Notes: generated by a model from the sequence alone, not told the origin. A stretch of 64,000 bases of DNA from Myxococcales bacterium (GCA_016703425.1 JADJCA010000001.1:930001-994000); one strand, 5' to 3'. Positions 16,618 through 25,262 are shown, numbered from the stretch's first letter. Made by a program: numbers and translations.

Positions 16618-17430
16618 ATGGCCGAGCCCGCGACCCAGCCGAACGTCGCGTCGTCCCTTGGCGCCACGCTGGCAGACATCGGCGCCTCCTTTCTCTCCGT
16701 GGCGGAGACTGCCGGCGGCATGGGCCTGCTCTTCGGCAAGGTCCTTAGGCGACTCGCTCCGCCGGACATCGACGGTCCTGAGCTGCGGCGAACGCTGCAC
16801 AAGATGGCCGTGCGCTCGCTCCCCATCGTCGTCGTAACGGCCATCTTCACGGGCGCCATCACCGTCATTCAAGCGGCGCCCATCGTGACGCGCTTCCAGG
16901 CCACGGGCCTCCTCGGCTGGGGCGCCGGGTTCAGCATCTTCCGCGAGATCGCGCCGCTCCTCACGGCGCTCATGATCTCGGGACGCGTGGGCGCCAACAA
17001 CACGGCCGAGCTCGGCACCATGGTGGTCACCGAGCAGGTCGACGCGCTCCGCGCCCTCGCCATCGACCCCATCTCGTTTCTCGTCTTGCCGCGCTTCATC
17101 GGCATCGTCACGACGCTGTTCGTCATGACCATCTACGCTGACGGCGTCGCGCTCGTTGGCGCGGCGCTCGCCGCCGACGGCCTCCTCGGCGTGTCGCCGG
17201 TGAGCTTCATGAACGGCCTTACGGGGGGATTGCTCGGCGTCTCGGACGTCTTGAGCGGCCTCGTCAAGAGCTTGGTCTTTGGCCTCATGATCGCCATTTC
17301 GAGTTGCTACTTCGGCCTCGCGACCACGGGCGGCGCGCCCGGCGTCGGTCGCTCCGTCAACGCGACCGTCGTGGCCAGCGCCGCCGGCATCTTCGTCCTC
17401 GACTACTTCGTCAGCTTCCTCTTGGGCTAG
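16618..17430 (+). CDS. MlaE-family permease 1
   Basis: 270 residues from ATG at 16618. It has the MlaE/YrbE core: SLPIVVVTAIFTGAITVIQ, an elbow and helix near GFSIFREIAPLLTALMISGRVGA, the family motif ELGTMVVTEQVDALRALAIDP (the coupling segment facing the ATPase) and a C terminus with GGAPGVGRSVNATVVAS. Several membrane helices fit an MCE transporter permease that passes phospholipid between the MCE ring and the inner membrane. It sits 2 bp before a second, clearly different MlaE gene, so the transporter probably has a heterodimeric membrane domain, as YrbEA/YrbEB do in mycobacteria. Confidence 0.92.
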   Translation: MAEPATQPNVASSLGATLADIGASFLSVAETAGGMGLLFGKVLRRLAPPDIDGPELRRTLHKMAVRSLPIVVVTAIFTGAITVIQAAPIVTRFQATGLLGWGAGFSIFREIAPLLTALMISGRVGANNTAELGTMVVTEQVDALRALAIDPISFLVLPRFIGIVTTLFVMTIYADGVALVGAALAADGLLGVSPVSFMNGLTGGLLGVSDVLSGLVKSLVFGLMIAISSCYFGLATTGGAPGVGRSVNATVVASAAGIFVLDYFVSFLLG

Positions 17431-17432
17431 CC

Positions 17433-18263
17433 ATGAGCGACTCGGCCCTCCCCCTCTCGCGCCGTCCAAGGGAGGGCTTCATCACGGCGACGCTACGGCT
17501 CATCGGTACGACGGCGATGGAGCTCACACTCGCCGGTCGCGACCTGTTCTCCGTCTTCGCGCGGACGCTCTACTTCCTGACGACGCGGCGCCGCGATCGC
17601 GCAACGCTCATGCGCCAGGCTTTCGAGATGGGCAACAGGAGCGTCTTCTTCCTGGTCGTCACGATGGGGTTCATCGGAACGATCCTCATCTACCAAGGCG
17701 GACTGCAGCTCAAGCGTGTCGTGCCAGATTTCTCCCAACTCGGCGCGAACTTTCTTCAGCTCCTCGTGCGCGACATCGCAGCCTCCATCGGCGCCCTCAT
17801 GCTCGCGACGCGCATCGGCGCCGGCATCGCGGCCGAGATCGGGTCCATGGTCGTGACCGAGCAGGTCGACGCGCTGCGCATGTGCTCGGCCGATCCCATC
17901 GATTTTCTCGTCGTGCCGCGCTTCGTGGCGGGCCTCGTGATGACCGGCTTCCTCATCGTCTTGGGCGGCGCCGTAGCCTTCGGCGCTGGCGCGTTGACGG
18001 CGCACATCGCCTTCGAGGTTCCCTTCGAGGTCTTCATCACGGCGCGCTCGGTTCGCTTGGGCGACTTGGTCACGGGCGCCGCCAAGTGCGTCGCCTACGG
18101 AGCCGCCATCCCCCTCGTCAGCAGCTATTGCGGGCTCTCGACCTTCGGCGGCTCCGAGGGAGTCGGGTGGGCGACGACGCGCGCCGTGGTGAACTCTTCC
18201 TTGGCGATCTTGATGCTCAACTTCTTCATCTCGGGCGTCGCGCTCCTGATCTTCCCGCCGTGA
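17433..18263 (+). CDS. MlaE-family permease 2
   Basis: 276 residues from ATG at 17433, 2 bp after the first permease. Family landmarks are NRSVFFLVVTMGFIGTILIYQ, QLLVRDIAASIGALMLATRIGAGIAAEIGSM without overlap gaps, VVTEQVDALRMCSADPIDF and GGSEGVGWATTRAVVNSS. It is related to but distinct from the first permease, so duplication followed by specialisation is likely. The 3' end overlaps the GTG of the second ATPase (GTGA). Together they should form the membrane part of a lipid transporter at the inner membrane. Confidence 0.92.
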   Translation: MSDSALPLSRRPREGFITATLRLIGTTAMELTLAGRDLFSVFARTLYFLTTRRRDRATLMRQAFEMGNRSVFFLVVTMGFIGTILIYQGGLQLKRVVPDFSQLGANFLQLLVRDIAASIGALMLATRIGAGIAAEIGSMVVTEQVDALRMCSADPIDFLVVPRFVAGLVMTGFLIVLGGAVAFGAGALTAHIAFEVPFEVFITARSVRLGDLVTGAAKCVAYGAAIPLVSSYCGLSTFGGSEGVGWATTRAVVNSSLAILMLNFFISGVALLIFPP

Positions 18264-19003
18264 TTCGCTTCAAGAACCTCGTCAAGTCGTTCGGCCCGAA
18301 GCGCGTCCTCGACGACGTCAGCTTCGACGTGCAGCGCGGCGAGGTCTTCTTCATCATCGGCGCATCGGGCGTGGGCAAGAGCGTGCTCATCAAGCACTTG
18401 ATTGGCCTTCTGGCGCCCGACGGCGGTGAGATCTGGCTCGACGATCACGAGGTGAGCCGCCTCCCCGAAGAGGGCATGTTCGACGTTCGAAAGAAGTGCG
18501 CCATGGTGTTCCAACACTCCACGCTCTTCGATTCGATGTCGTGCGCCGAGAACGTCGCCTTGCCGCTCCGAAAGCACAAGCACCTCGGAATGAAGGACGC
18601 GCTCGCCGAGGCCCGGCGCCGCCTCGAAGTCGTCCACATGCAAGAGTTCGCCGACCGCTTCCCCTCGGAGCTCGGCGACGGAATGCGAAAACGCGTGGCC
18701 ATCGCGCGGGCCCTCACGCTCGACCCCGAATACGTCCTCTTTGACGAGCCCACGACCTCGCTCGATCCGGTCAGCGCGAGGCGCGTGGACAAGCTCATCC
18801 GCGAGCTGTCCGATCGACTTGGCGTGACCTCCATCGTGGTCAGCCACGATCTCGTGAGCATCTTCTCCATCGCCGATCGCATCGTCATGCTCTACCGGGG
18901 CAAGGTGAAGAAGATCGGCACGCGGGAAGAGTTCAGAACCAGCGGCGACGCCATCATCGATCAGTTCATCCACGGTCGCGCCAGCGGCCCCATGGAGGCG
19001 TGA
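18260..19003 (+). CDS. MCE/Mla-type ABC transporter ATPase 2 (degenerate signature)
   Basis: 247 residues from GTG at 18260, overlapping the permease stop. MlaF-like with Walker A GASGVGKS (34-41), Q-loop MVFQHSTLFD, Walker B YVLFDEPTTSLDP and switch His196 in VVSHDL. The ABC signature is LGDGM (138-142), where MlaF proteins have LSGGM or LSGGQ: the Ser that contacts ATP is Gly and the next Gly is Asp. Its composite partner site must therefore be weak, while its own Walker site with the LSGGQ of ATPase 1 would be complete. It is the fifth gene of the operon. Confidence 0.9.
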   Translation: MIRFKNLVKSFGPKRVLDDVSFDVQRGEVFFIIGASGVGKSVLIKHLIGLLAPDGGEIWLDDHEVSRLPEEGMFDVRKKCAMVFQHSTLFDSMSCAENVALPLRKHKHLGMKDALAEARRRLEVVHMQEFADRFPSELGDGMRKRVAIARALTLDPEYVLFDEPTTSLDPVSARRVDKLIRELSDRLGVTSIVVSHDLVSIFSIADRIVMLYRGKVKKIGTREEFRTSGDAIIDQFIHGRASGPMEA

Positions 19004-19074
19004 GCCATGACGCCGACAATCGCCGCACGGGACGCCGCGCCCATGCGCTATAACCACGGCGAGCCGGAGGTGCC

Positions 19075-20091
19075 GTGAGCGAGCGTTCTATCGAGGTGAA
19101 GGTCGGCTTGCTCATCCTCGTGTCGATGGCCCTGCTTGGGGGCCTCGTCCTCGTCATGAGCGGCTTGAGCCTCGAGCGCGCGTACCCGGTGTACGTCGAC
19201 TTCGACAACCCGGGAGGGCTTCAGTCGGGCGCGCCGGTGCGCATGGCCGGCGTCCGCGTGGGCAACGTCAAAGAGCTCCGCTTTATGGGCGGCATCATCG
19301 ATCCGAAGACCAAGCGCCGCACGCTGGTGCGGGCCGAGCTGTCCGTCTATCAGCGCGTCAAGGAGTCGATCCGCGAGGATGCGACCTTCTACGTGACGAC
19401 GCAGGGCGTCCTCGGCGAGCAGTTCTTGGCGATCGATCCCGGCTCCCCCGAGCGCCCCATGCTGGCCGACGGCGCCATCGTCAAAGGCATCGACCCGCCG
19501 CGCCTCGACCTCTTTTTGGCCAAGGCCTACGAGCTGCTCGACGTCACCATCACGGGCATTCGAAACAACCGCGAGCTCATCGCCGAGATCGCGCAGAGCA
19601 CGGCCACGCTCCTCAAGGGCCTCGCCAGCGTTGTCACAGACCAGCGCGAGCGCATCGATCGCATCGCGCAGAACCTCGAGGCGTTGAGCGTCGAGTCGAC
19701 GGGCCTGGTGAAAGACGTCCGCGGCCGCGTCAACGATCCGCGGCTGACGCGCACCCTCGAGAACGTCGACCGCATCGCCGCCGACGTGCAACGCGACTCG
19801 GCTCCCCTCTTGAAGGACGCTCGCGAGACGCTCGCGAACCTCAACCGCACAACGGCCCTCGTGGGCGACCCCAAGGAGCAAGAGCGCTACAAGAAGGCGC
19901 TCCGCGACCTCGCCGAGCTCTTGGGCCGAGCCAACGTCACCGCCGCCGATGCGCAGACCGTGGTGGCCAAGATCAAACGGGGCGAAGGCACCGTCGGCGC
20001 CCTCGTGATGGACGAGGAGATCTACGACGACATCCAGGAGATGGTGCGGGACCTCAAGCACAACCCCTGGAAGTTCTTGTGGCGCGAATGA
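19075..20091 (+). CDS. MlaD-type MCE-domain protein
   Basis: 338 residues from GTG at 19075 (GGAGG just upstream). One N-terminal membrane helix (VGLLILVSMALLGGLVLVM) is followed by a single MCE domain: YPVYVDFDNPGGLQSGAPVRMAGVRVG appears as the usual start, then LGEQFLAIDPG and the end of the beta-barrel near residue 135. The remaining 200 residues are strongly helical, with a leucine-zipper-like repeat (residues 150-330). MCE proteins form hexameric rings that channel lipids through the periplasm; long helical tails may build a tube. It is the only MCE protein in the operon, although there are two permease and two ATPase genes. Confidence 0.92.
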   Translation: MSERSIEVKVGLLILVSMALLGGLVLVMSGLSLERAYPVYVDFDNPGGLQSGAPVRMAGVRVGNVKELRFMGGIIDPKTKRRTLVRAELSVYQRVKESIREDATFYVTTQGVLGEQFLAIDPGSPERPMLADGAIVKGIDPPRLDLFLAKAYELLDVTITGIRNNRELIAEIAQSTATLLKGLASVVTDQRERIDRIAQNLEALSVESTGLVKDVRGRVNDPRLTRTLENVDRIAADVQRDSAPLLKDARETLANLNRTTALVGDPKEQERYKKALRDLAELLGRANVTAADAQTVVAKIKRGEGTVGALVMDEEIYDDIQEMVRDLKHNPWKFLWRE

Positions 20092-20119
20092 CGCGGTAGC
20101 GACCGGCCGCGCGGCGGCG

Positions 20120-20446
20120 CTACTCGGGCGCCGCGTCGGGGGGCGGCGTCGACGCTTCGATGATCGGCGCGTCGGACGCTACGCCATCACGGGGCCCGTC
20201 GCGCGGCGCGTCGCGGGCTGCGTCAGCGGGCGCGGGCTGCGGAGGCGTCTGCGAAATAGACCGCAAGTCGGCCGTGCAGAGCCGGCCGCCCTTCTGCTGA
20301 GGAACGCACACGAGACCGACGTCGCAGTCGGCAGTGACGGCGCACGCGGCCCCCTCGCCCACGAGCCTCGGCGCTTGGCTGCATGACGCGAGCAGCACGA
20401 GCGCGGGGCCGAGGGCCACCGAGGCTACGAGGAGGACGCGAAACAC
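20120..20446 (-). CDS. small Cys-containing lipoprotein
   Basis: 108 residues. A signal peptide ends in a lipobox (LLASC). The mature N terminus has a small disulfide-type motif, GAACAVTADCDVGLVC, resembling short Cys-rich modules seen repeatedly in myxobacterial secreted proteins. The last 45 residues are Pro/Ala/Asp-rich and probably disordered (APADAARDAPRDG). No function is recognisable. It is convergent with the MCE operon and on the same strand as the biotinyl-domain gene 27 bp upstream. Confidence 0.7.
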   Translation of the reverse strand: MFRVLLVASVALGPALVLLASCSQAPRLVGEGAACAVTADCDVGLVCVPQQKGGRLCTADLRSISQTPPQPAPADAARDAPRDGPRDGVASDAPIIEASTPPPDAAPE

Positions 20447-20473
20447 GAGCCCAAAGGTAGTCGAAATTGCGCG

Positions 20474-20689
20474 CTACTGGAGCACCAGGAGCACGTCACC
20501 CTCGGAGACGGCCTGTCCTTCGGTGCAGGCGATGGATGCGACGGTTCCCGAGGCGGGAGCCTCAACCGGCATTTCCATCTTCATGGACTCCAAGATGACG
20601 CAGGTCTGGCCCTCCGAGACGGCTTCGCCGACCGTCACTTCGATCTTCCAAACCGTGCCTGTGATGTGGGCGCGAACGTCTGTGGCCAT
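20474..20689 (-). CDS. stand-alone biotinyl/lipoyl-attachment (BCCP-like) protein
   Basis: 71 residues from ATG at 20689; this is the whole domain and nothing more. The attachment hairpin is ESMKMEMP, with Lys as the expected biotin site, flanked by the usual half-motifs (GTVWKIEVTVGEAVSEGQ and GTVASIACTEGQAVSEGD). It resembles the 70-residue carriers of acyl-CoA carboxylases and transcarboxylases rather than the longer AccB. It would shuttle CO2 between a biotin carboxylase and a carboxyltransferase encoded elsewhere. An inverted repeat lies about 20 bp upstream of its start. Confidence 0.88.
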   Translation of the reverse strand: MATDVRAHITGTVWKIEVTVGEAVSEGQTCVILESMKMEMPVEAPASGTVASIACTEGQAVSEGDVLLVLQ

Positions 20690-21051
20690 GGCCGGCGAAG
20701 CTAGCGAGTTTTGGAGGCCCTTGGGCCCAAAAGTGGGAGCCTTCCCTCGCCGCGTGACGCCAGCGAGACGGGAGGCGGCATTTCCCCAACTGTTTTCCTG
20801 GAGAAGCGAGGTTTTTCGGCCTCCGGTGCCCCATCGGAGTGGAACAGTCGGAAAGAACGCACGTCCCCTTTGCGAGCAGCGCCATCCCACGGTATTTTTT
20901 CGTACCGCTTCCACCTCACCGCGCTAGAAGGAGGGTCCGGCCCTGCGGCTTGTCTTTTTTGGCGTGTCCTTTTCTGGCACGCCTCCTATCGCGGTAGTTT
21001 CTTCTTAGCCTCGCCCGTCCCCCAGCACCCCAAACTCGACGAGAACATCCC
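20690..21051 (+). other. divergent intergenic region
   Basis: About 360 bp between the biotinyl-domain gene (minus) and the coiled-coil gene (plus). It contains T-rich tracts (for example at 20950-20960) and the inverted repeat at 20709-20732. No coding sequence with recognisable character is present. It should contain promoters in both directions. Confidence 0.45.
20709..20732. promoter_or_regulatory. inverted repeat upstream of the biotinyl-carrier gene
   Basis: TTTTGGAGGCCC, TT, GGGCCCAAAA: a 10-bp inverted repeat with a 2-nt bulge in one arm and a 2-nt centre, 20 bp upstream of the carrier start codon. The short centre favours a protein-binding operator over an RNA hairpin. Binding of a biotin or fatty-acid regulator is only a guess. 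Confidence 0.4.
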
Positions 21052-21792
21052 ATGGCGGAACAGAAGGAGAGCTCTGTCCTCTTCTCCCTCAAGGAGCTGA
21101 TGAACCTTGAGGAGGATCGGATCAAGCAGGAGGAGGACGATCGCAAGCGCAAGGAAGAAGAAGCGCTCCGTGCGAAGCTCGACGGTGAGCGCAAGGCTCG
21201 GGAGGCCGAAGAGACTCGCTTGCGCGCCGCCGAAGAGGAGCGCCGCGTTCAAGAGCAACGCTCCCGCGAGGAGCAAGCTCGCATCGACGCCATCCGCCAA
21301 GGCGAGGTCGAGAAGGCGCGGCTCGACGCCGAGAACGCAGCCCGCATGGAAGCGATCCGGCACCAGCAGGAGCATGAGCGGCAGCTCGTGCACATGAAGG
21401 AAACGAGCGGCAAGAAGAAGCTCACCTTCATGATCGCCGGCCTCGCCGTTCTCTTCGTGGCCGGCGCCATCGGTGGCGGCATCGCCATCAAGAACTCCAT
21501 GGACGACGCCGACCGCGTTCGCGCCGAGAAGGTCGCCCTTGAAGCGAAGCTCACGGAGCTCGACTCAGAGAAGAAGCGCATCCAGCTCGAGATCGAGAAG
21601 GCCAGCGGCGAAGAAAAAGAGCGCCTCATGAAGCAGCTCGCCGACAAGGAGCGCGAAATCGCGAGCGCCAAGACGACGCCAGTGGCAGGCCCCGCCAAGG
21701 CGCGCACCGGCGGGCCCGGCCCAGCCGCAAAGCCGAAGAGCGACAAGCCCTGCAACTGCCAACCGGGCGACCCGCTCTGCTCCTGTCTGTGA
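21052..21792 (+). CDS. coiled-coil membrane protein of unknown function
   Basis: 246 residues. Residues 10-120 are an almost unbroken, highly charged coiled coil (Glu/Arg/Lys/Gln), then one membrane helix (LTFMIAGLAVLFVAGAIGGGIAIK, about 125-148), a second coiled coil (150-205), a Pro/Ala/Gly linker and a closing Cys cluster (CNCQPGDPLCSC). The N terminus should be cytoplasmic. The Cys tail could bind metal or form disulfides. It precedes pyrF but separated by 88 bp, so the link may be accidental. No family assignment is made. Confidence 0.8.
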   Translation: MAEQKESSVLFSLKELMNLEEDRIKQEEDDRKRKEEEALRAKLDGERKAREAEETRLRAAEEERRVQEQRSREEQARIDAIRQGEVEKARLDAENAARMEAIRHQQEHERQLVHMKETSGKKKLTFMIAGLAVLFVAGAIGGGIAIKNSMDDADRVRAEKVALEAKLTELDSEKKRIQLEIEKASGEEKERLMKQLADKEREIASAKTTPVAGPAKARTGGPGPAAKPKSDKPCNCQPGDPLCSCL

Positions 21793-21880
21793 TCTCGCTG
21801 TAACCAGCGCGCGCATCCTTCGGCCGGCCTCGACTTCGCGTCGGGCGCCGGCCGAATGCGTTTTGTGCTACCTGGCGTGG

Positions 21881-22606
21881 ATGATCGCGAAGGAGCGGCT
21901 CATCTTCGCCCTCGACGTCGCGTCGCGAAGGGCCGGAGAGACGTTGCTCGACGATGGCGGTCTCGCGAGCGGCCTCGGGATGCTCAAGATCGGCCTCGAA
22001 CTCTTCGTGGCCGAGGGGCCCGGCGTCGTGACGCTCGGCGCCGAGCGGAAATTGCCCGTCTTCTTGGACCTGAAGCTCCACGACATCCCCGAGACCGTCG
22101 AGCGAGCCGTGGGGCGCGCCGTCGACCTCGGCGTCCGATTCCTTACGGTCCACGCCAGCGGCGGCCCGAAGATGCTTGAACGCGCCGTGCGCCGCACCGA
22201 GGGCTCCATCACGAGCATCGTTGCCGTGACCGTCCTGACCTCCCTCGACGACGCCGATCTCGCCGCCACGGGCGTCGCCCGCGGCACTGCCGAGCATGCC
22301 GCGCTCTTGGCGCACGCGGCCTCCCTGGCGGGCGTGCGCGCCTTCGTCTGCTCCCCGCGAGAGGTGAGCGCGCTGCGCAGAGCGTTGCCATCGCCGGCAG
22401 CGTTCACTTTCATCACGCCGGGGGTACGCCTCGCCGGCGCCGCCTCGTCTGATCAGAAGCGAACCGCGACGGCCGCCGAGGCCATCGCCGATGGCGCCGA
22501 CTACGTCGTCGTCGGAAGACCCATCCGTGACGCCGCCAAGCCCGCTGACGTCGCCACTGTCATGGTCCGTGAAATCGAGGAAGGACTTGCGCGCCGATGC
22601 GTCTGA
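21881..22606 (+). CDS. pyrF: orotidine 5'-phosphate decarboxylase
   Basis: 241 residues from ATG at 21881 (an in-frame GTG 18 bp upstream would add six residues). It converts OMP to UMP, the last step of de novo pyrimidine synthesis. The catalytic loop is FLDLKLHDIPET, with the invariant Asp-x-Lys-x-x-Asp; the opening LIFALDVASR, the middle FLTVHASGG, and VTPGVR-like FITPGVRLA and YVVVGRPI segments match PyrF from other bacteria. Its 3' end overlaps the next gene by 10 bp, so the two are probably co-translated. Confidence 0.95.
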   Translation: MIAKERLIFALDVASRRAGETLLDDGGLASGLGMLKIGLELFVAEGPGVVTLGAERKLPVFLDLKLHDIPETVERAVGRAVDLGVRFLTVHASGGPKMLERAVRRTEGSITSIVAVTVLTSLDDADLAATGVARGTAEHAALLAHAASLAGVRAFVCSPREVSALRRALPSPAAFTFITPGVRLAGAASSDQKRTATAAEAIADGADYVVVGRPIRDAAKPADVATVMVREIEEGLARRCV

Positions 22607-23307
22607 TCGTTGGAATGCAGCCGGTGCGCGAAGCCATCGCAGCGCACGGTGAGAAGCTGGGCCGGGTTCTCGTGGCCAAAGACGGAGGCCCCAAGGTCGA
22701 TGCGCTTTCGCGCTTCGCGCGCGACCGCGGCGCCAAGGTAGAGACCGTGGAGCGACGCGAGCTCGACTCCATCGCGCGGGGCGCCTACCACCAAAACGTC
22801 ATCGCCTACGCGCCCGAGCTGGCGTTCGTAGAGGCGGCCGATCTCGTCGTCCTCGACAAGCCCATCGTGCTCGCCCTCGACGAAATCGAAGATCCGCAAA
22901 ACTTTGGGGCCATCGTCCGGAGCGCAGTGGCGCTCGGCGCTGCCGCGGTGATGTGGCCCGAACACCACTCGGCACCGCTCACGCCGGCGACCTTCCGCGC
23001 TTCCGCGGGCGCCATCGAGCACGCGCGCCTTTGCCGCGTGTCGTCTTTGCCGAGCGCGCTCGCCGAGCTCAAAGCGGCGGGCTTCGCCATCGTCGGCCTC
23101 GATGCCAACGGCGACGCGGACCTCTCCACCATGGCGCTCCGCGCGCCGCTCGTGCTGGTCGTCGGCGCCGAAGGCAAAGGCCTAAGGAAGCCGGTCAAAG
23201 GCGCCTGCGACGCGCTCGCGCGGCTCCCGATGCGCGGGCCGGTGGCCTCGCTGAACGCTTCTGTCGCCGCCGCCGTGGCGCTCTATGAAGTGACACGTGC
23301 GACGTGA
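22597..23307 (+). CDS. rlmB: TrmH/SpoU-family rRNA 2'-O-methyltransferase (RlmB-like)
   Basis: 236 residues. The N-terminal substrate-binding domain (IVGMQPVREAI.AHGEKLGRV) is followed by the SpoU knot domain with its three motifs: DEIEDPQNFGAIVRSA, LVVGAEGKGLRKPV and LPMRGPVASLNASVAAAVALYE. RlmB methylates G2251 of 23S rRNA with SAM; this exact specificity is by family resemblance. The start codon overlaps pyrF by 10 bp. Confidence 0.88.
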   Translation: MRLIVGMQPVREAIAAHGEKLGRVLVAKDGGPKVDALSRFARDRGAKVETVERRELDSIARGAYHQNVIAYAPELAFVEAADLVVLDKPIVLALDEIEDPQNFGAIVRSAVALGAAAVMWPEHHSAPLTPATFRASAGAIEHARLCRVSSLPSALAELKAAGFAIVGLDANGDADLSTMALRAPLVLVVGAEGKGLRKPVKGACDALARLPMRGPVASLNASVAAAVALYEVTRAT

Positions 23308-23364
23308 GCGTGACCGGAGCTTCGGGACTGTTATGGCTTTCCCGAGAGCAACCTGCGCAAGCCG

Positions 23365-23973
23365 CTAGGCCAAGACGAGCGCGCGGATCTGAACTCTTGC
23401 GGCACTCCGGCGTGCGTCGACGAAGGCGGCGGTGCCGACATCGAGCCCCGTCAGGTGCTGCGCCATGCGGCCGATGGCAAACGGCATCACGTGGAGCCCG
23501 ATGAGCGTGAGGAGCAACTGCGGGCGATCCTGGACCCGGAAGGCCCCGGCATCCATGCCAGCTTTCAAGAACGCGTCCGACGCCACGAGCACCGGCGCCA
23601 CAAGGTCCGCGTGGCGCGCCTGGGCGAAAGCCCCCCAGTCCATCATCTCGCGGGCCACGATGCGCGCCGCGAAGGGGTGTCGAGAGAACGCGCCAACGAC
23701 GCCGTCGGTCATCCGGTCGAGCATCTCCTCCCATGGCCCGCCCGGCGTGACGGCCGCCGCGATGCTCGAGCCGAGCTCCATCACGAGGCGCTCGAGGACC
23801 GCGCCGTAGAGCAGATCCTTGCTGGGGAAGTGGTGAAACAGCGACGCCTTGCGGAGGCCCACCGCCTCCGCGAGGTCGTTCATGCTGCAACCCGCGAAGC
23901 CCCGCTCCGCAAAGAGACGCGTCGCCTGGTCGAGGATCTCGTCCTTGCGGCCGCGCGTCCCTTCGAGGTTCAT
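23365..23973 (-). CDS. TetR-family transcriptional regulator
   Basis: 202 residues from ATG at 23973, overlapping the stop of the DUF4388 gene (ATGA). Residues 10-57 form the TetR helix-turn-helix: KDEILDQATRLFAERGF, then SMNDLAEAVGLRKASLFHHFPSK, including the tryptophan/phenylalanine-type YxHF closing motif. The C-terminal ligand domain is helical and resembles the TetR_C group with no known inducer. It may regulate its own operon; no operator was identified. Confidence 0.9.
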   Translation of the reverse strand: MNLEGTRGRKDEILDQATRLFAERGFAGCSMNDLAEAVGLRKASLFHHFPSKDLLYGAVLERLVMELGSSIAAAVTPGGPWEEMLDRMTDGVVGAFSRHPFAARIVAREMMDWGAFAQARHADLVAPVLVASDAFLKAGMDAGAFRVQDRPQLLLTLIGLHVMPFAIGRMAQHLTGLDVGTAAFVDARRSAARVQIRALVLA

Positions 23974-25262
23974 ACGTCGTCCAGGATCGACGCGTCGCCG
24001 AAGGGGCCCGTCATGGATGGCTCGGACCCTTGCCCTTCCGGCACGCGCACCGGCTTCAGGATCTCGGTTACCGCCGAGACGAGCTCGGGCTCGACCTCGC
24101 GAGGCAGGATCGAGCCGGCGTGGAAGAGCGCGAAGCCGACGTACTCGTGCAGAAGCTGCGTGAGCCACGCGTCGGGGTCCTCGCCGGCGAGCGCCGCGAG
24201 GTTCTTGGCGACGCGTTCGGGCTTCAAGGTGCCGTCGGCGAGCGGCCCGGCGCCCATGAAGAGCGGATCGTAGACGCCGCCGCCGGTCGCGAAGCGCGAG
24301 AGGCCGTCGCGAAGCTCACCGCCCTTCCCCGACTCGTCGCAACGACGGTGAATCTCGGCGAGGCCCGGATTGAAGGCGTCGACGATGGCCTCGGCGCCTT
24401 CGGGGCGGGGAGCCATCATCGTGGCGAAGCCGCCGCTTAGGAGCTGGAAGACGGCCTGCGAGACCTCAAACTCGAGCTGGCCGATGCGACGGCCGATCTC
24501 CGCCACGCTCCGTTTGCCATCGACTTGCGCGAAGACCTCCGCGAGCTCGTCGGGGACCTTCTTGTCTTTCCCCGTCGGCACGACGATGTACGTCTCGCTC
24601 GGGATCTTTTCCCGAAAGTAGCGCATCTCGTCCATGCGCCGCGCTCCCTCCATCAGGAGGCCCGCCGTTGGCAGGTTGTGCCGCGTGAGCATCTGCGCTT
24701 CGTACCGGTCGAAGAAGTAGAACATGCCCTCGCTGACGAGCATCGTCCCGAAGAAGACCTCCTCGGCCTGGCGACGGATCATCTCGAAGAGTTCTTTCTG
24801 CGTGACGAACTCGAGCTCAAGGGCGGCTTCGCCGAAGCGCTTGCCCGTGGCCTTTGCCGACGCCACGGTCTCTTCGACCTGCGTGCGCGTCACGACGCCG
24901 AAGCGGTACAGCACCTCGCCGAGGCGCTCCGCCTCGACAGTGGTGGCGGCGCCAACAAGGTTTCCCTGGTCGAAGTAGAGCGACCGCATGCCCGTCTCGT
25001 CGACCACGACGAGTTCGCCATGCCAGTTGGACTGAGCGATGAGCGAAATGGTGTCGCACACGGCGCCCGGCGCCCTGACTTCACCGGCCAGCTTGAGGAC
25101 AGGCCCAGCGCGATCGGCCCGCAAGAAGATGACGTCGCTCGGACTCCATTGGATCCGCCACTCGCCGTTGCGAGCTCGGAGCATCTGACTGGCCACGCGC
25201 CCGACTGGGTGCACGGTACCGGTGCTGTCGACGCGCAGGAGGGCGTCGTCGCGGTCCGCCAT
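23970..25262 (-). CDS. DUF4388-containing protein
   Basis: 430 residues from ATG at 25262. The N-terminal part (about 55-170) matches DUF4388: ISLIAQSNWHGELVVVDETG, SLYFDQGNLVGAATT, LGEVLYRFGVVTRTQVEE, followed by the ATPase-adaptor-like QKELFEMIRRQAEEVFFGTM. The later half is helical with a winged-helix-like segment (VDGKRSVAEIGRRIGQLEF). Such proteins (PatA/GspE-N-like) occur in myxobacterial and cyanobacterial signalling and gliding systems. It is translationally coupled to the TetR gene. The exact role is unknown. Confidence 0.78.
   Translation of the reverse strand: MADRDDALLRVDSTGTVHPVGRVASQMLRARNGEWRIQWSPSDVIFLRADRAGPVLKLAGEVRAPGAVCDTISLIAQSNWHGELVVVDETGMRSLYFDQGNLVGAATTVEAERLGEVLYRFGVVTRTQVEETVASAKATGKRFGEAALELEFVTQKELFEMIRRQAEEVFFGTMLVSEGMFYFFDRYEAQMLTRHNLPTAGLLMEGARRMDEMRYFREKIPSETYIVVPTGKDKKVPDELAEVFAQVDGKRSVAEIGRRIGQLEFEVSQAVFQLLSGGFATMMAPRPEGAEAIVDAFNPGLAEIHRRCDESGKGGELRDGLSRFATGGGVYDPLFMGAGPLADGTLKPERVAKNLAALAGEDPDAWLTQLLHEYVGFALFHAGSILPREVEPELVSAVTEILKPVRVPEGQGSEPSMTGPFGDASILDDV

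Noticed and set aside
23324..23349. Hairpin after the rRNA methyltransferase gene as terminator
   Set aside because: Only six pairs with a 13-nt loop and no T tract.
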